Below, piece by piece: positions 1 through 8,253 of a stretch of DNA of 14,785 nucleotides. Location: the NCBI GenBank assembly GCA_007131625.1, contig SLQC01000418.1, positions 1 to 14,785 of the forward strand. Reading direction: 5' to 3'. Position 1 is the first letter of the stretch. Every line of letters starts with the position of its first letter. The notes under the pieces were generated by a model. The model was not told the DNA's origin, did no database searches, and saw nothing but the letters and a program-made list of their open reading frames with translations. The DNA comes from Balneolales bacterium. GTDB taxonomy: Bacteria; Bacteroidota; Rhodothermia; Balneolales; Natronogracilivirgulaceae. The translations under genes were made by a program, and so were the position numbers.

Positions 1-2370
1 GTTATACTATTGGAAGTTCCGTGGGAACAGCCGGACAGTTCTCACTTTGGTGGCGGTATGGTTTGGGACGACGAGGGTAATCTTTATCTTTCTCTTGGTG
101 ATGGGACCAGTTACAGTGATTATGAATCCATTCATTATCTCAATGATGAAGACAGCACAGAGGTATATGATGCTGCACGATCTGCCGGTAATACGAATGA
201 TTTACGAGGTTCAATTCTGCGGATTAATCCACAGCCGGACGGAAGTTATACGATTCCGGAGGGGAACCTGTTCACCGAAGGCACACCCGACACTCGTCCG
301 GAGATTTATGTGATGGGTACCCGAAATCCATGGAGGCTGTCGATCGACTCTCAAAACGGTAATTTACACTGGGGCGATGTAGGTCCGGACGCCGGTGAGG
401 ACTCTGAAGAGTATGGAGCGAAGGGTTACGATGAATTAAATGTAGCCCGGGAAGCCGGAAACTTTGGGTGGCCGTTTGCTTTTGGGGGCCGGCCGTATAC
501 TCAATATGACTATGAAACCAGAACCTACGGGGATCTGCATGACCTGCAGGCTCCGATAAACACCTCTCCAAACAATACCGGCTTGCGTGAACTTCCGCCT
601 GTCGAGCAACCTCTGGTTGCTTATCCCTATGGTATCGCCGAAGATTGGCCGATTTTAAGCAGCGGAAGCCGTTCTGTTGTAGGTGGACCGGTTTTTCGAC
701 GTTCGGATTTTACCGATGATGCCCCACGGGTGTTCCCCGAATACTACGAGGGGAAGTGGCTGGTTACCGACTATGTACGCAACTGGATCATGGTGATTAC
801 AATGAATGAGGATCGTACGGAGGCCCTGGATATCGAACGGCTATTGCCCTGGGAGAGTATTTCACACAAGCATCCGCTTGATATGAATTTTGGCCCGACA
901 GGTGATCTGTACCTGGTTGAATATGGTATCGGTGGACAAGGTCGTATTTCCAAATATGTTTTTAACGATGGCAATCGCGCACCGATTGCACGAGCCGGTG
1001 CAGATCGAACTTCCGGAGCCGTACCGTTAGACCTGCAATTATCTTCAGATGGAACAATAGACTATGACGGTGATGAGTTGCAATATGATTGGGTGGTAAG
1101 CCCTGCAGCCGGTGGAGAAACGCAACGGTTTACACAAGCTAACCCGGACATAACTCTTGAAGAAGCCGGCAGGTATCAGATTGAGTTGACAGTTACTGAT
1201 CCAGAAGGTGAAACCGGTAGTGATTCTTTTGAGATTGTGGCCGGCAACGAACGCCCGGAAGTTAACATTGAGATTATCCGTGGTAATCGTTCGTTTTATT
1301 TTCCGGATACAACGATAGAATATGAAGTGCAGGTAAGTGACCATGAAGACGGAAGTCTGTCCGATGGAGGTATTTCTCCTGAACGCGTATCGATGACCGC
1401 AGAGTATATACCCTCGGGGCTTACTCCTTCGAATCTGACTGAACTGCAGGATGAGGGTGCTATTGATGCCGGAGCATCATTGCGCCATGTACAAGCTCGT
1501 GTATTAATCAATGAATACAATTGCAGCATATGCCATGAAGTGACCTCAGCGCTGATAGGACCATCATTTACAGAGATGGCTGAAAGATATGAAGAAGATG
1601 AGAGTGCTCCTGAAGAACTTTCACAAAGTATTATTGAGGGCAGCACTGGCAAGTGGGGTGATGTAGAGATGCCGCCGCAGCCTATGATTTCAGAAACTGA
1701 CGCCAGACTGATAACAGATTATATACTTAGTCTTAACTTGCCGGATGTCGAGCTAAGAAGATTGCCACTTGAGGGAAGTTATACAACAGAAGGGCATGAT
1801 CTGGTTGTCATCGAAAACCAAGGGGATAATGAAGATCGATTGGTCCGTTACTTTGATGTTCCCTATGAGATGGGATCCTACGTCTTTCATGCACATTATA
1901 CTGACGATGGCAGTAGCGAAGTGGAAGGTATAGCACTTAGCGGTGAAGATCTTGTTCTGTTGCGCTATCCGCTGTTCGGTCCCGAAGAAGCGGATATCTT
2001 CTCTGAAGAAGGTATTACGTTTACCCCTTCCATTGCAAGACATCCGGGTTTTATTGTATCGGGCCCTATGTCTTATATTGGATTTGAACAAATTGACCTG
2101 ACGGGGATTAACCAGATCGATATAGGAGCACAGACCCGTCACTACAACTGGTCACATTTTATTGGTACTACACATGAGGTTCGGTTGGGGTCTCCGGATG
2201 GACCTCTTGTCGGCGAGCCCCATGAGCAAATTCCCCCTGATAATACAACGGCTGAGATCGATGCATCGGGCGTAAATGGGGTTCACGACGTTTATATTGT
2301 CTTCCGCAATCCGGATGCTGATTCCGAGGATGCACTTCTGGCGGTGTGGGGAATTGAATTCAAACAGTGA
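1..2370 (+). CDS. PQQ-type glucose/sorbosone dehydrogenase with PKD, cytochrome c and carbohydrate-binding-like C-terminus (5' partial)
   Basis: The frame is open to base 1, so the N-terminus lies outside the window. The TTG at 10 falls inside a propeller strand and is not a credible start. Numbering from that TTG: residues 1-320 are a sugar-dehydrogenase (GSDH) six-bladed propeller. SHFGGGMVW (11-19) matches the family motif holding the catalytic His of soluble glucose dehydrogenase, and GTRNPW (103-108) and GNFGWPF (150-156) are also typical. Residues about 322-412 are a PKD domain. CSICH (505-509) is a c-type heme site with Met554 (MPP) as likely distal ligand. The last 200 residues look like a CBM6-type beta-sandwich, the weakest call. 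Known family role: periplasmic oxidation of sugars or polyols. The attached cytochrome should pass electrons onward, by inference. Related Bacteroidota proteins often start with a ThuA domain, which cannot be checked here. The next gene follows after 36 bases, probably co-transcribed. Confidence 0.88.
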   Translation, partial: VILLEVPWEQPDSSHFGGGMVWDDEGNLYLSLGDGTSYSDYESIHYLNDEDSTEVYDAARSAGNTNDLRGSILRINPQPDGSYTIPEGNLFTEGTPDTRPEIYVMGTRNPWRLSIDSQNGNLHWGDVGPDAGEDSEEYGAKGYDELNVAREAGNFGWPFAFGGRPYTQYDYETRTYGDLHDLQAPINTSPNNTGLRELPPVEQPLVAYPYGIAEDWPILSSGSRSVVGGPVFRRSDFTDDAPRVFPEYYEGKWLVTDYVRNWIMVITMNEDRTEALDIERLLPWESISHKHPLDMNFGPTGDLYLVEYGIGGQGRISKYVFNDGNRAPIARAGADRTSGAVPLDLQLSSDGTIDYDGDELQYDWVVSPAAGGETQRFTQANPDITLEEAGRYQIELTVTDPEGETGSDSFEIVAGNERPEVNIEIIRGNRSFYFPDTTIEYEVQVSDHEDGSLSDGGISPERVSMTAEYIPSGLTPSNLTELQDEGAIDAGASLRHVQARVLINEYNCSICHEVTSALIGPSFTEMAERYEEDESAPEELSQSIIEGSTGKWGDVEMPPQPMISETDARLITDYILSLNLPDVELRRLPLEGSYTTEGHDLVVIENQGDNEDRLVRYFDVPYEMGSYVFHAHYTDDGSSEVEGIALSGEDLVLLRYPLFGPEEADIFSEEGITFTPSIARHPGFIVSGPMSYIGFEQIDLTGINQIDIGAQTRHYNWSHFIGTTHEVRLGSPDGPLVGEPHEQIPPDNTTAEIDASGVNGVHDVYIVFRNPDADSEDALLAVWGIEFKQ

Positions 2371-2406
2371 TGTAGTATCTTTTAAAAAGCAGGGCATAAA
2401 AATAAA

Positions 2407-4605
2407 ATGAGGCCAGTATTTATACTCGTATTTATCATTCTTCTTCAAGTACCCATACAAGGACAACATGTCACACCGGAAGCATTGGTAATCACCCGTA
2501 TTAGTGAACCGATTGTATTTGACGGGCAAATTGACGACCCTGTTTGGAATTCCATAGAACCATTACCAGTGGTTTCCTATGAACCTACTGCCGGTCTTCC
2601 TCCTTCCGAGGACACAGAAATTCGTATCGCATATGATGATAATTATATATATGCATCTATACGGGCATTTGACTCTGATCCATCCGGTATTCGAATCAAT
2701 TCTTTATACAGGGGCCGTCTAAGCGGGGATGACCTTTTTCATATATTATTGGATACATATAATGATAATGAATCTGCTATAGTATTTACAGTTACACCCG
2801 CAGGTGTAAAGTGGGATGCCAATATATCGAGTGATGGTGAACAAGTTAATTCAGATTTTGAAACTTATTGGGATGTTGAAACGCATGTGGATGACAGAGG
2901 TTGGTTTGCTGAAGTCCGAATACCATTTTCCAGTATTGGATTTCAGGAAGAAGGTGGAAGTGTTGAAATGGGGCTTTTGGTTCAACGAATGATTTCCAGG
3001 AAAAATGAACGGGTTATATTTCCGGAAGTTCCCGGAAATATCTCTCGGGCTTATTTCAGATCATCATTAGCCCAAAAAATTAAATTCGAGGGTATAGAAA
3101 GTAGTCGTCCAATGCATATTACGCCCTATTTAACTGGTGGGTTGGGGCAGGAAAATCTGCTAAATGAAGCTCATTCCGGATATTCAAGTAATAACTCGCA
3201 AGAACTGGATATCGGATTTGATGTCAAATACGGAATTTCAAATAACCTGAATCTTGATCTGACCTTCAATACGGACTTTGCACAGGCTGAGGCTGATGAT
3301 CAACAAGTAAACCTGTCCAGGTTTAATCTTTTTTTCCCGGAGAAACGGCAATTCTTTCAGGAACGATCGGGTGTATTTGATTTTAATACCGGTGGCTCTG
3401 GCCGGCTCTTTCATAGCAGGCGTATTGGCCTGACATCTGAAGGAGAACAGGTCAGAATACTTGGTGGGGGACGTCTGACCGGTCGGATGGGCTCCTGGGA
3501 TATCGGCTTATTAAATATGCAAACCGACAGGTTAGGAGAAAATCCGGCTGAAAACTTTAGTGTAGCAAGGCTCCGGAGAGGGATAGTAAATCCCTATTCA
3601 TACGCAGGAGCAATGGCGACTTCCCGTATTGATGTTGAAGATGGTACCTATAATGTGGGATATGGATTTGACGGTTCGATTCGTCTGGCTGATGATGACT
3701 ACCTGACGTGGGTGTGGGCTCAATCGTTTGAAGAGGAAACACGAAACTTGTCAGCCTTGGCCACTTCACGTCTTCGATTGCATTATGAACGGCGTCTACG
3801 GGAAGGTTTGGCCTGGCAAACCACGGTCAGTCGATCCGGTGAAGCTTATAATCCGGGTGTTGGTTTTATATCCCGACTTGACTATTTACGGGCTGGACAT
3901 TCTTTCATATACGGATGGATGCCAGGGGAAGGTTCTGCTATATCCTGGCATTCATTAAGAATGAGCGGGGCTTTGTGGTGGCGTACTACCACCGGTGAGA
4001 TAGAAGCCATTGATTACGGACCGAGATGGAGTGCAACGACTCGTCGCGGAGACCAGCTTAATGCCAGTGTTACATGGTATTACGAGGACAATCCGATAGA
4101 TTTTAGCCTGTTGGGGAGAACGACTATCCCGGTCGGAGAATATGAGTATATTCGTGGAGTAGTTGGATATGAAATGGCATCTGGCCGGCAGTTTAGAACA
4201 CAAATTGAATTGGACTTTGGGACATTTTACGACGGATGGAGATATACAATGGATGTATCGCCTACATGGAATATATCTAAACACCTGGAAGTGGCGGGTT
4301 CATGGTTTTATAACATAATCAATGTTCCGTTTGAAGAAGACTGGTTCAGTGTACATGTTGGCCAGTTGCGTGTTAGGACTGCATTAAATACTAACCTTTC
4401 AACAAACGCATTCGTACAGATGAATTCTGCTGCCAATATTGTTTCAGCTAATATCCGTTTTAGATATAATTTTGAAGATGGACATGACTTTTGGATTGTA
4501 CTTGATGAAGGAATGAATACGAATCGACATCGAATGGATCCGGTACTTCCACGTACTGATGCAAGAACTATACTTTTGAAATATTCATATACATTTCATC
4601 TGTAG
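2407..4605 (+). CDS. DUF5916 outer-membrane beta-barrel protein with N-terminal CBM9-like domain
   Basis: This 732-residue protein has a Sec signal peptide at residues 1-20 (hydrophobic FILVFIILL, cleavage near QG-QH). A family-9 carbohydrate-binding-like (DOMON-type) domain follows at about 30-220, with the opening FDGQIDDPVWNS at 38-49. The rest is a DUF5916 region rich in alternating aromatic strands. The family hallmark FFPEKRQFFQERSGVF starts at residue 309. The protein ends in YSYTFHL, a beta-signal-like aromatic C-terminus expected of an outer-membrane barrel. The length is somewhat short for DUF5916 proteins. The ATG at 2407 directly precedes the signal peptide; the AGGG at 2391 is too distant for a normal ribosome site. 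TAG is followed at once by TGA, a tandem stop. It lies 36 bases after the dehydrogenase gene with no terminator between them. The function of DUF5916 is not established; binding or passage of carbohydrate is inference from the CBM9-like domain. Confidence 0.88.
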   Translation: MRPVFILVFIILLQVPIQGQHVTPEALVITRISEPIVFDGQIDDPVWNSIEPLPVVSYEPTAGLPPSEDTEIRIAYDDNYIYASIRAFDSDPSGIRINSLYRGRLSGDDLFHILLDTYNDNESAIVFTVTPAGVKWDANISSDGEQVNSDFETYWDVETHVDDRGWFAEVRIPFSSIGFQEEGGSVEMGLLVQRMISRKNERVIFPEVPGNISRAYFRSSLAQKIKFEGIESSRPMHITPYLTGGLGQENLLNEAHSGYSSNNSQELDIGFDVKYGISNNLNLDLTFNTDFAQAEADDQQVNLSRFNLFFPEKRQFFQERSGVFDFNTGGSGRLFHSRRIGLTSEGEQVRILGGGRLTGRMGSWDIGLLNMQTDRLGENPAENFSVARLRRGIVNPYSYAGAMATSRIDVEDGTYNVGYGFDGSIRLADDDYLTWVWAQSFEEETRNLSALATSRLRLHYERRLREGLAWQTTVSRSGEAYNPGVGFISRLDYLRAGHSFIYGWMPGEGSAISWHSLRMSGALWWRTTTGEIEAIDYGPRWSATTRRGDQLNASVTWYYEDNPIDFSLLGRTTIPVGEYEYIRGVVGYEMASGRQFRTQIELDFGTFYDGWRYTMDVSPTWNISKHLEVAGSWFYNIINVPFEEDWFSVHVGQLRVRTALNTNLSTNAFVQMNSAANIVSANIRFRYNFEDGHDFWIVLDEGMNTNRHRMDPVLPRTDARTILLKYSYTFHL

Positions 4606-4931
4606 TGATAATTCTTAATGAAAGAAAGTATTTAAAAGATGAAAATTTAAGTATATAAAATATACATGCAAGTAAATTTGAAGGGCCATGCATCAATTAT
4701 TTTGGGCAGATATAAAATAAATGGGTATATTCGCCCTTTCAAATCAAAAGTATGCCTGTGAAGGCTAAATTTGTATTTGAAATATTAAAAATCGTAAGAT
4801 TCATTAGGTATACTTACTTAAGTATGGGATGATATGGGAACCGTTAAGTTGTCCAATCTTTGAGGGATCATGATTAAAATATTTTATTCAGACTTCTTAT
4901 AGATGAATGTTAAAAATAATGTAAATATATA
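4606..4931. other. AT-rich intergenic region with two weak inverted repeats
   Basis: No credible coding frame is seen here. Two structures stand out. One is an imperfect long-range stem, 4676-4686 with 4733-4744 (ATTTGAAGGGC against GCCCTTTCAAAT, one bulged base, about 46-base loop), which could be a transcript-end or UTR structure for the DUF5916 gene. The other is a near-palindrome at 4810-4825 (ATACTT-ACTT-AAGTAT). TAAATTTG occurs at 4673 and 4766 and fits the Bacteroidota -7 element TAnnTTTG. No matching upstream element is seen, and chance is likely in DNA this AT-rich. I see no convincing promoter for the following gene. Confidence 0.4.
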
Positions 4932-4970
4932 ATGATAAATATATAATCTATTCTATTATTTTTAATTGGG

Positions 4971-6344
4971 TTGCTATGTATCGTTGTAATTCCTACTTCA
5001 TTAGAAGCACAGAATGATGATGAGGTACCCGTTGCTTTACGACCCGATATTCAGGTAGAGCATTACATGAATGTTGCACCCCGAAGTGTGCGTTTGGTCA
5101 TGGATGAAGTGACAGGAAATAAGCATTACAATACATTAGGAGGTGATATATATCGGATTAACACTCGTGGTTCCGATGAGCTGTTGTATTCAGCCGATGA
5201 CCATGGAATTACACGTTTACAAGGCATGACATTCCATAATGGCGCGTTATATTTAAGTGGAAATGCTTCACCACATGATGGGTCGGATGGTACAATAGGC
5301 TTGGTTATGAGAGGTGTGCCGGGTGCATCAGATGAAAGAAATTGGGAAACAGTTGCAGAAACTGTAAGACATGTTGCCGGTTCACTTCCGTTCGATCATG
5401 GATTCAATGATATTGTTGTTGATCCGGATGGAAGATATTTATTTGTAAACAGTGGTTCAATAACCGATCACGGTGAAGTGCACGACATGGATGGTGCATT
5501 TCCCGGGCAAAGGGAATTACCTACAACAGCTGTCATATTTAAATTTCCAGTTGATGCAGAGGATATACTTTTAACCCATGAACTAGAACAAGTTGAGCCG
5601 TACTATTTTGTAAGAGGTGTACGGAATATATTTAGTTTTTCTTTTGCTCCGAACGGTCATTTTTTTGGAGTATCAAATTCAGGTGACTATGATCATTCCG
5701 AAGATATGTTTTGGTTAAGGCAAGGTCATCATTATGGCTTCCCATGGATTATGGGAGGTACTAAAAATCCACAACAGTTTCAGGACTGGGAACCGGATCC
5801 AAATGAGGATCCTATGCTGAGTCGATTTTCTCATGCCTATAATGTAGGTTATTTTTATAACGACCCCGATTTTCCTCAAATGCCTAAACATTTAATGGTA
5901 ACACCATCTATTCAAAACATTGGCCCGGATGGTAATTATTTCCGAAATATGGAAACAGGAGAAGTATTATCAGGTGATGAAGTTGGAAAAGCAATCAGTA
6001 CGTTCACCGCTCACCGCTCACCACTTGGCCTGGTATTTGATCATGATGATGCACTCATTGAAGAATTCAATGGCGATGCTTTTGTTTTAAGCTGGACCGC
6101 TCCCACCTCAGGATTGCTGTCACCTTTTTATGGAGGTGAAAATCAAGGTGAAGATCTTATGCACCTGAAACTCTTTTATTCGGATGCTCTTGATAACTAC
6201 ATTGTACAGTCTACTCGAATTGTAGAACAATTCTCAGGACCTTCAGATGCGTTACTTCTCGGCAATTTATTGTATGTGATCGAACACTCGGGTTCTGATC
6301 AAGGTAATATTTGGAAAATTACATTACCGGAAAAACAGGAGTGA
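4971..6344 (+). CDS. GSDH-type six-bladed propeller, secreted sugar-dehydrogenase-like protein; 5' end interrupted by an in-frame TAA
   Basis: The 457-residue frame carries soluble glucose/sorbosone dehydrogenase features. HGFNDIVVDPDGRYLFV (143-159) aligns His143 with the catalytic His of the family. RGVRNIFSFSF (215-225) and HHYGFPW (253-259) match the RNP-type and NYGWP-type motifs. There is no CxxCH, PKD or CBM, unlike the dehydrogenase at the window start. The only usual start codon in the open frame is TTG at 4971, which cuts the signal peptide in half. In the same frame an ATG at 4932 is followed by ATA AAT ATA and then TAA (4944). Past that stop comes a complete hydrophobic core ending in LEAQ-N. 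The intact gene therefore probably began at 4932 and read Lys or another residue where TAA now stands. It may be a pseudogene, a gene with a weak replacement start, or contain a sequence error. Electron acceptor and substrate are unknown. Confidence 0.75.
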   Translation: MLCIVVIPTSLEAQNDDEVPVALRPDIQVEHYMNVAPRSVRLVMDEVTGNKHYNTLGGDIYRINTRGSDELLYSADDHGITRLQGMTFHNGALYLSGNASPHDGSDGTIGLVMRGVPGASDERNWETVAETVRHVAGSLPFDHGFNDIVVDPDGRYLFVNSGSITDHGEVHDMDGAFPGQRELPTTAVIFKFPVDAEDILLTHELEQVEPYYFVRGVRNIFSFSFAPNGHFFGVSNSGDYDHSEDMFWLRQGHHYGFPWIMGGTKNPQQFQDWEPDPNEDPMLSRFSHAYNVGYFYNDPDFPQMPKHLMVTPSIQNIGPDGNYFRNMETGEVLSGDEVGKAISTFTAHRSPLGLVFDHDDALIEEFNGDAFVLSWTAPTSGLLSPFYGGENQGEDLMHLKLFYSDALDNYIVQSTRIVEQFSGPSDALLLGNLLYVIEHSGSDQGNIWKITLPEKQE

Positions 6345-6389
6345 TAGCTTACTAATCCCCACACTAGGAATGACCATCCATTATATACA

Positions 6390-6425
6390 TGAATTGTTTA
6401 ACTTTATTTGAAGTTAAACAATTCA
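6390..6425. terminator. 15-bp perfect hairpin between convergent genes, candidate bidirectional terminator
   Basis: Bases 6390-6404 (TGAATTGTTTAACTT) are perfectly complementary to 6411-6425, with a 6-base loop TATTTG. It lies 45 bases after the plus-strand stop and about 70 bases past the stop of the minus-strand gene, where a shared terminator would be expected. The stem is AT-rich and neither side has a long T-run, so it is not a textbook intrinsic terminator. Protection of the 3' end or a protein site are alternatives. Confidence 0.5.
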
Positions 6426-6495
6426 CTTGTCTCCATCCCGACATTCTTAAAAGTTGTATTGTGGATTTATTGCAACTTCAAAGCTTAATGGATGA

Positions 6496-7971
6496 TTAAT
6501 TAAAGATACCATTATAATTGCTTCCCATGTATGCCCCCCATTTAATTTCAGAAGATACATCGATATCTGTTGCATACCTATAAACCCTGAAGCTACCTAA
6601 ATCTGCTTCGGTTAATACACAATATATTATATCCAGTTTACCATTACTGTTCAAATCACCTATCCAGGGAGTCGAAGCAAGATTCATACCCTGAATAGGT
6701 GCAGTTAATTGGTGAAGGCTTAGATCATTAAAATCGTAAACAACCAATATGTTGTGAAAAACTTCAATGAGACCTTTTTCCAGATCAGTAAGACTGAAGT
6801 TGACACTCAATAGTGCATCATCATATCCATTGTTCGTAAAATCAGCTATAACAGGACTGGCAGTCTGAAACAATCCAAGTGTATCCAATAATTCGACATT
6901 TCCATTCCTGCCGTTATACATTACCTGTATGGAATTTTCAAGATCCGGAAACACACCCTCTCCGTAGAGAGTAAAAAAATCAGGAGTCTCATCATCGTTA
7001 AAGTAGCCTACCCCAAATGAGGCATAGGCCTCAACATTCTCAATTGTTTGTTCCCATAAAATTTCGTTGGTTTTTCCATCTATGGCGACTGTACTTCCAT
7101 TGGCTGCATTAACAACAATGTCATAATATCCATTTTGAGTTATATCAGCTAAAACAGGAGGTGCAATGAATCCTTTATCTTCACTGGACAACAGTATTTC
7201 AGCATCTGAAATATCACCGGCCATAAGTGCACCCAGTGTTGTACGATACAGATTGCCTCCTATAGTTTCACCACCGGTTCCAAAGATAATCGTATAATCA
7301 TCAGCATCTTCATGAAATCTTGAGACGACAGGAGACATGTATGTCTCTTTGTTATCTGGTACCATTGCTTTCGCTAATGATTGGCCATTTGAGGCATCTA
7401 TTACCATCAGTTTACCAGGAGGTCGATCCGGGTCGTGTGGTGGAGCCGTTACATCACCACCATTAGATACCAGTACGTCTTCCAGTCCATTACCAGTCTG
7501 GTCCGGTATGATTTGTGGATTATAAAAGTTATAGAGACCGAAATCACTTGCTTTCAGGGTGTCGCCTTCCGGAAAAAATTCCCAGATAATTTCTCCCGTA
7601 CTTCCACTAATCGCCATCAAAATCGCAGATCTGCCATTGATGATAACATCCTGTACCCCGTCCTGGTTTATATCGAGGAAGGTGGCTGACCCAAATACCT
7701 GATCTCTGGCTGGTACAATCCAAAGAGTTTCACCCGTAGCGCCTGAAAGTGCAACGACTGCAGTATCCGCCTGCTCAAATTCAAATTTTCCCGCACCAAG
7801 GACTATATCTTTAACTCCATCCTGATTTAAATCAGCTACTCTTGGTGATGAATATGTGCCCACAGTCGAAAAATCCGCTATCCAATTCTGATGATTCAAA
7901 TCTTCATTATCATCATTGCTATACTTTACACCATGTGTACAAGATATATAACAGGTTGAAAGCAATATCAA
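6496..7971 (-). CDS. FG-GAP/PQQ-repeat-like beta-propeller lipoprotein (calcium-motif repeats)
   Basis: The 491 residues read from TTG at 7971 hold recurring FG-GAP/VCBS calcium-loop motifs: DLNQDGVKD (47-55), DINQDGVQD (100-108), DQTGNGLED (157-165), DITQNGYYD (276-284), DFTNNGYDD (377-385) and DLNSNGKLD (439-447), with a degenerate one near 323-331. Between them are strands of the PQQ-repeat type, such as VVALSGATGETLW (72-84) and LMAISGSTGEIIW (118-130). This suggests a seven-bladed calcium-bound propeller. A lipoprotein signal ends at YISC (Cys11) or STC (Cys7). The hydrophobic stretch and basic residues continue upstream of TTG 7971 (RHSYKFILL), but that frame has no ATG, GTG or TTG before its upstream stop at 8083-8085. 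The start is therefore uncertain and may be a damaged or rare codon. No catalytic residues are recognised; binding or adhesion is the likeliest role. It converges on the plus-strand propeller gene. Confidence 0.75.
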   Translation of the reverse strand: MILLSTCYISCTHGVKYSNDDNEDLNHQNWIADFSTVGTYSSPRVADLNQDGVKDIVLGAGKFEFEQADTAVVALSGATGETLWIVPARDQVFGSATFLDINQDGVQDVIINGRSAILMAISGSTGEIIWEFFPEGDTLKASDFGLYNFYNPQIIPDQTGNGLEDVLVSNGGDVTAPPHDPDRPPGKLMVIDASNGQSLAKAMVPDNKETYMSPVVSRFHEDADDYTIIFGTGGETIGGNLYRTTLGALMAGDISDAEILLSSEDKGFIAPPVLADITQNGYYDIVVNAANGSTVAIDGKTNEILWEQTIENVEAYASFGVGYFNDDETPDFFTLYGEGVFPDLENSIQVMYNGRNGNVELLDTLGLFQTASPVIADFTNNGYDDALLSVNFSLTDLEKGLIEVFHNILVVYDFNDLSLHQLTAPIQGMNLASTPWIGDLNSNGKLDIIYCVLTEADLGSFRVYRYATDIDVSSEIKWGAYMGSNYNGIFN

Positions 7972-8014
7972 GAGTATGAACTTGTACGAATGTCTAAGGA
8001 TATTTGTCGCTTTT

Positions 8015-8020
8015 ATTATA
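8015..8020 (-). promoter_or_regulatory. Candidate -10 element for the FG-GAP propeller gene
   Basis: The minus strand reads TATAAT, an exact sigma70 -10 hexamer, about 44 bases before the TTG at 7971. No good -35 hexamer sits at 16-18 bases. If it is used, transcription would start near 8008. The true start codon would then lie downstream of that point, which excludes the far-upstream part of the open frame. Confidence 0.3.
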
Positions 8021-8083
8021 ATAGTGTGATGAGATTCAATATTAAACTTGCTTCTGTATGCTGGGCAGAAGCTCCGATGGTGT

Positions 8084-8092
8084 TAACAGTTA
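8084..8092. promoter_or_regulatory. TAACAGTTA palindrome, copy 1 (candidate operator)
   Basis: This is a 9-bp palindrome (TAAC-A-GTTA) in the context TGTTAACAGTTATA. A second copy at 8254 shares 12 of 14 surrounding bases. It lies in the divergent intergenic region. A repressor or activator site is inference; no regulator gene is visible in the window. Confidence 0.3.
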
Positions 8093-8111
8093 TAGAAAAA
8101 GGGCTTATACC

Positions 8112-8186
8112 ATGAATCAGAAACTAACCATTTTTTTGATAAAAAAAAGCCGCTGGGTTGCCGCCTGGCTTAATAATTTCGGTTAA
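8112..8186 (+). CDS. Possible 24-residue micro-ORF or gene remnant
   Basis: ATG at 8112 is preceded by AAAAAGGG eight bases upstream, a weak ribosome-site-like match. It reads 24 codons to TAA at 8184-8186. The second half, KKSRWVAAWLNNFG, resembles the opening of small membrane proteins with K-SRW-A-LN-F-type N-termini (TM2-like). That resemblance is from memory and weak. The peptide is GC-richer than the surrounding AT-rich spacer. It could be a leader peptide, a decayed gene start or chance. The same bases also form a short stem beside an A-run. Confidence 0.2.
   Translation: MNQKLTIFLIKKSRWVAAWLNNFG
8141..8171 (-). terminator. Weak minus-strand stem followed by eight T
   Basis: On the minus strand, AAGCC (8171-8167) pairs with GGCTT (8151-8147), and the run continues as eight T in total down to 8141. 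The stem is only five pairs plus possible G-T extension. It could be a weak intrinsic terminator against transcripts coming from the fusion-gene side. The same bases are also part of the micro-ORF on the other strand. Confidence 0.2.
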
Positions 8187-8217
8187 ATATAAGTACACAA
8201 CTGCTCTTAATTATTTG

Positions 8218-8246
8218 TTGAAACTCTCATCTGATTAGATTAGAAT
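8218..8246 (+). promoter_or_regulatory. Sigma70-like promoter of the DUF6807-dehydrogenase fusion gene
   Basis: TTGAAA (8218-8223) and TAGAAT (8241-8246) are separated by exactly 17 bases, one mismatch each to the TTGACA/TATAAT consensus. The predicted transcription start is near 8253, giving a leader of about 30 bases before the ATG at 8283. The second TAACAGTTA palindrome begins at 8254, right on the predicted start point. Confidence 0.45.
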
Positions 8247-8253
8247 TCAGTGC

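Noticed and set aside
4673..4773. Two TAAATTTG boxes as Bacteroidota-type promoters
   Set aside because: The partner -33 element is missing, the distance to any start is 150-260 bases, and such words are expected by chance in this AT-rich spacer.
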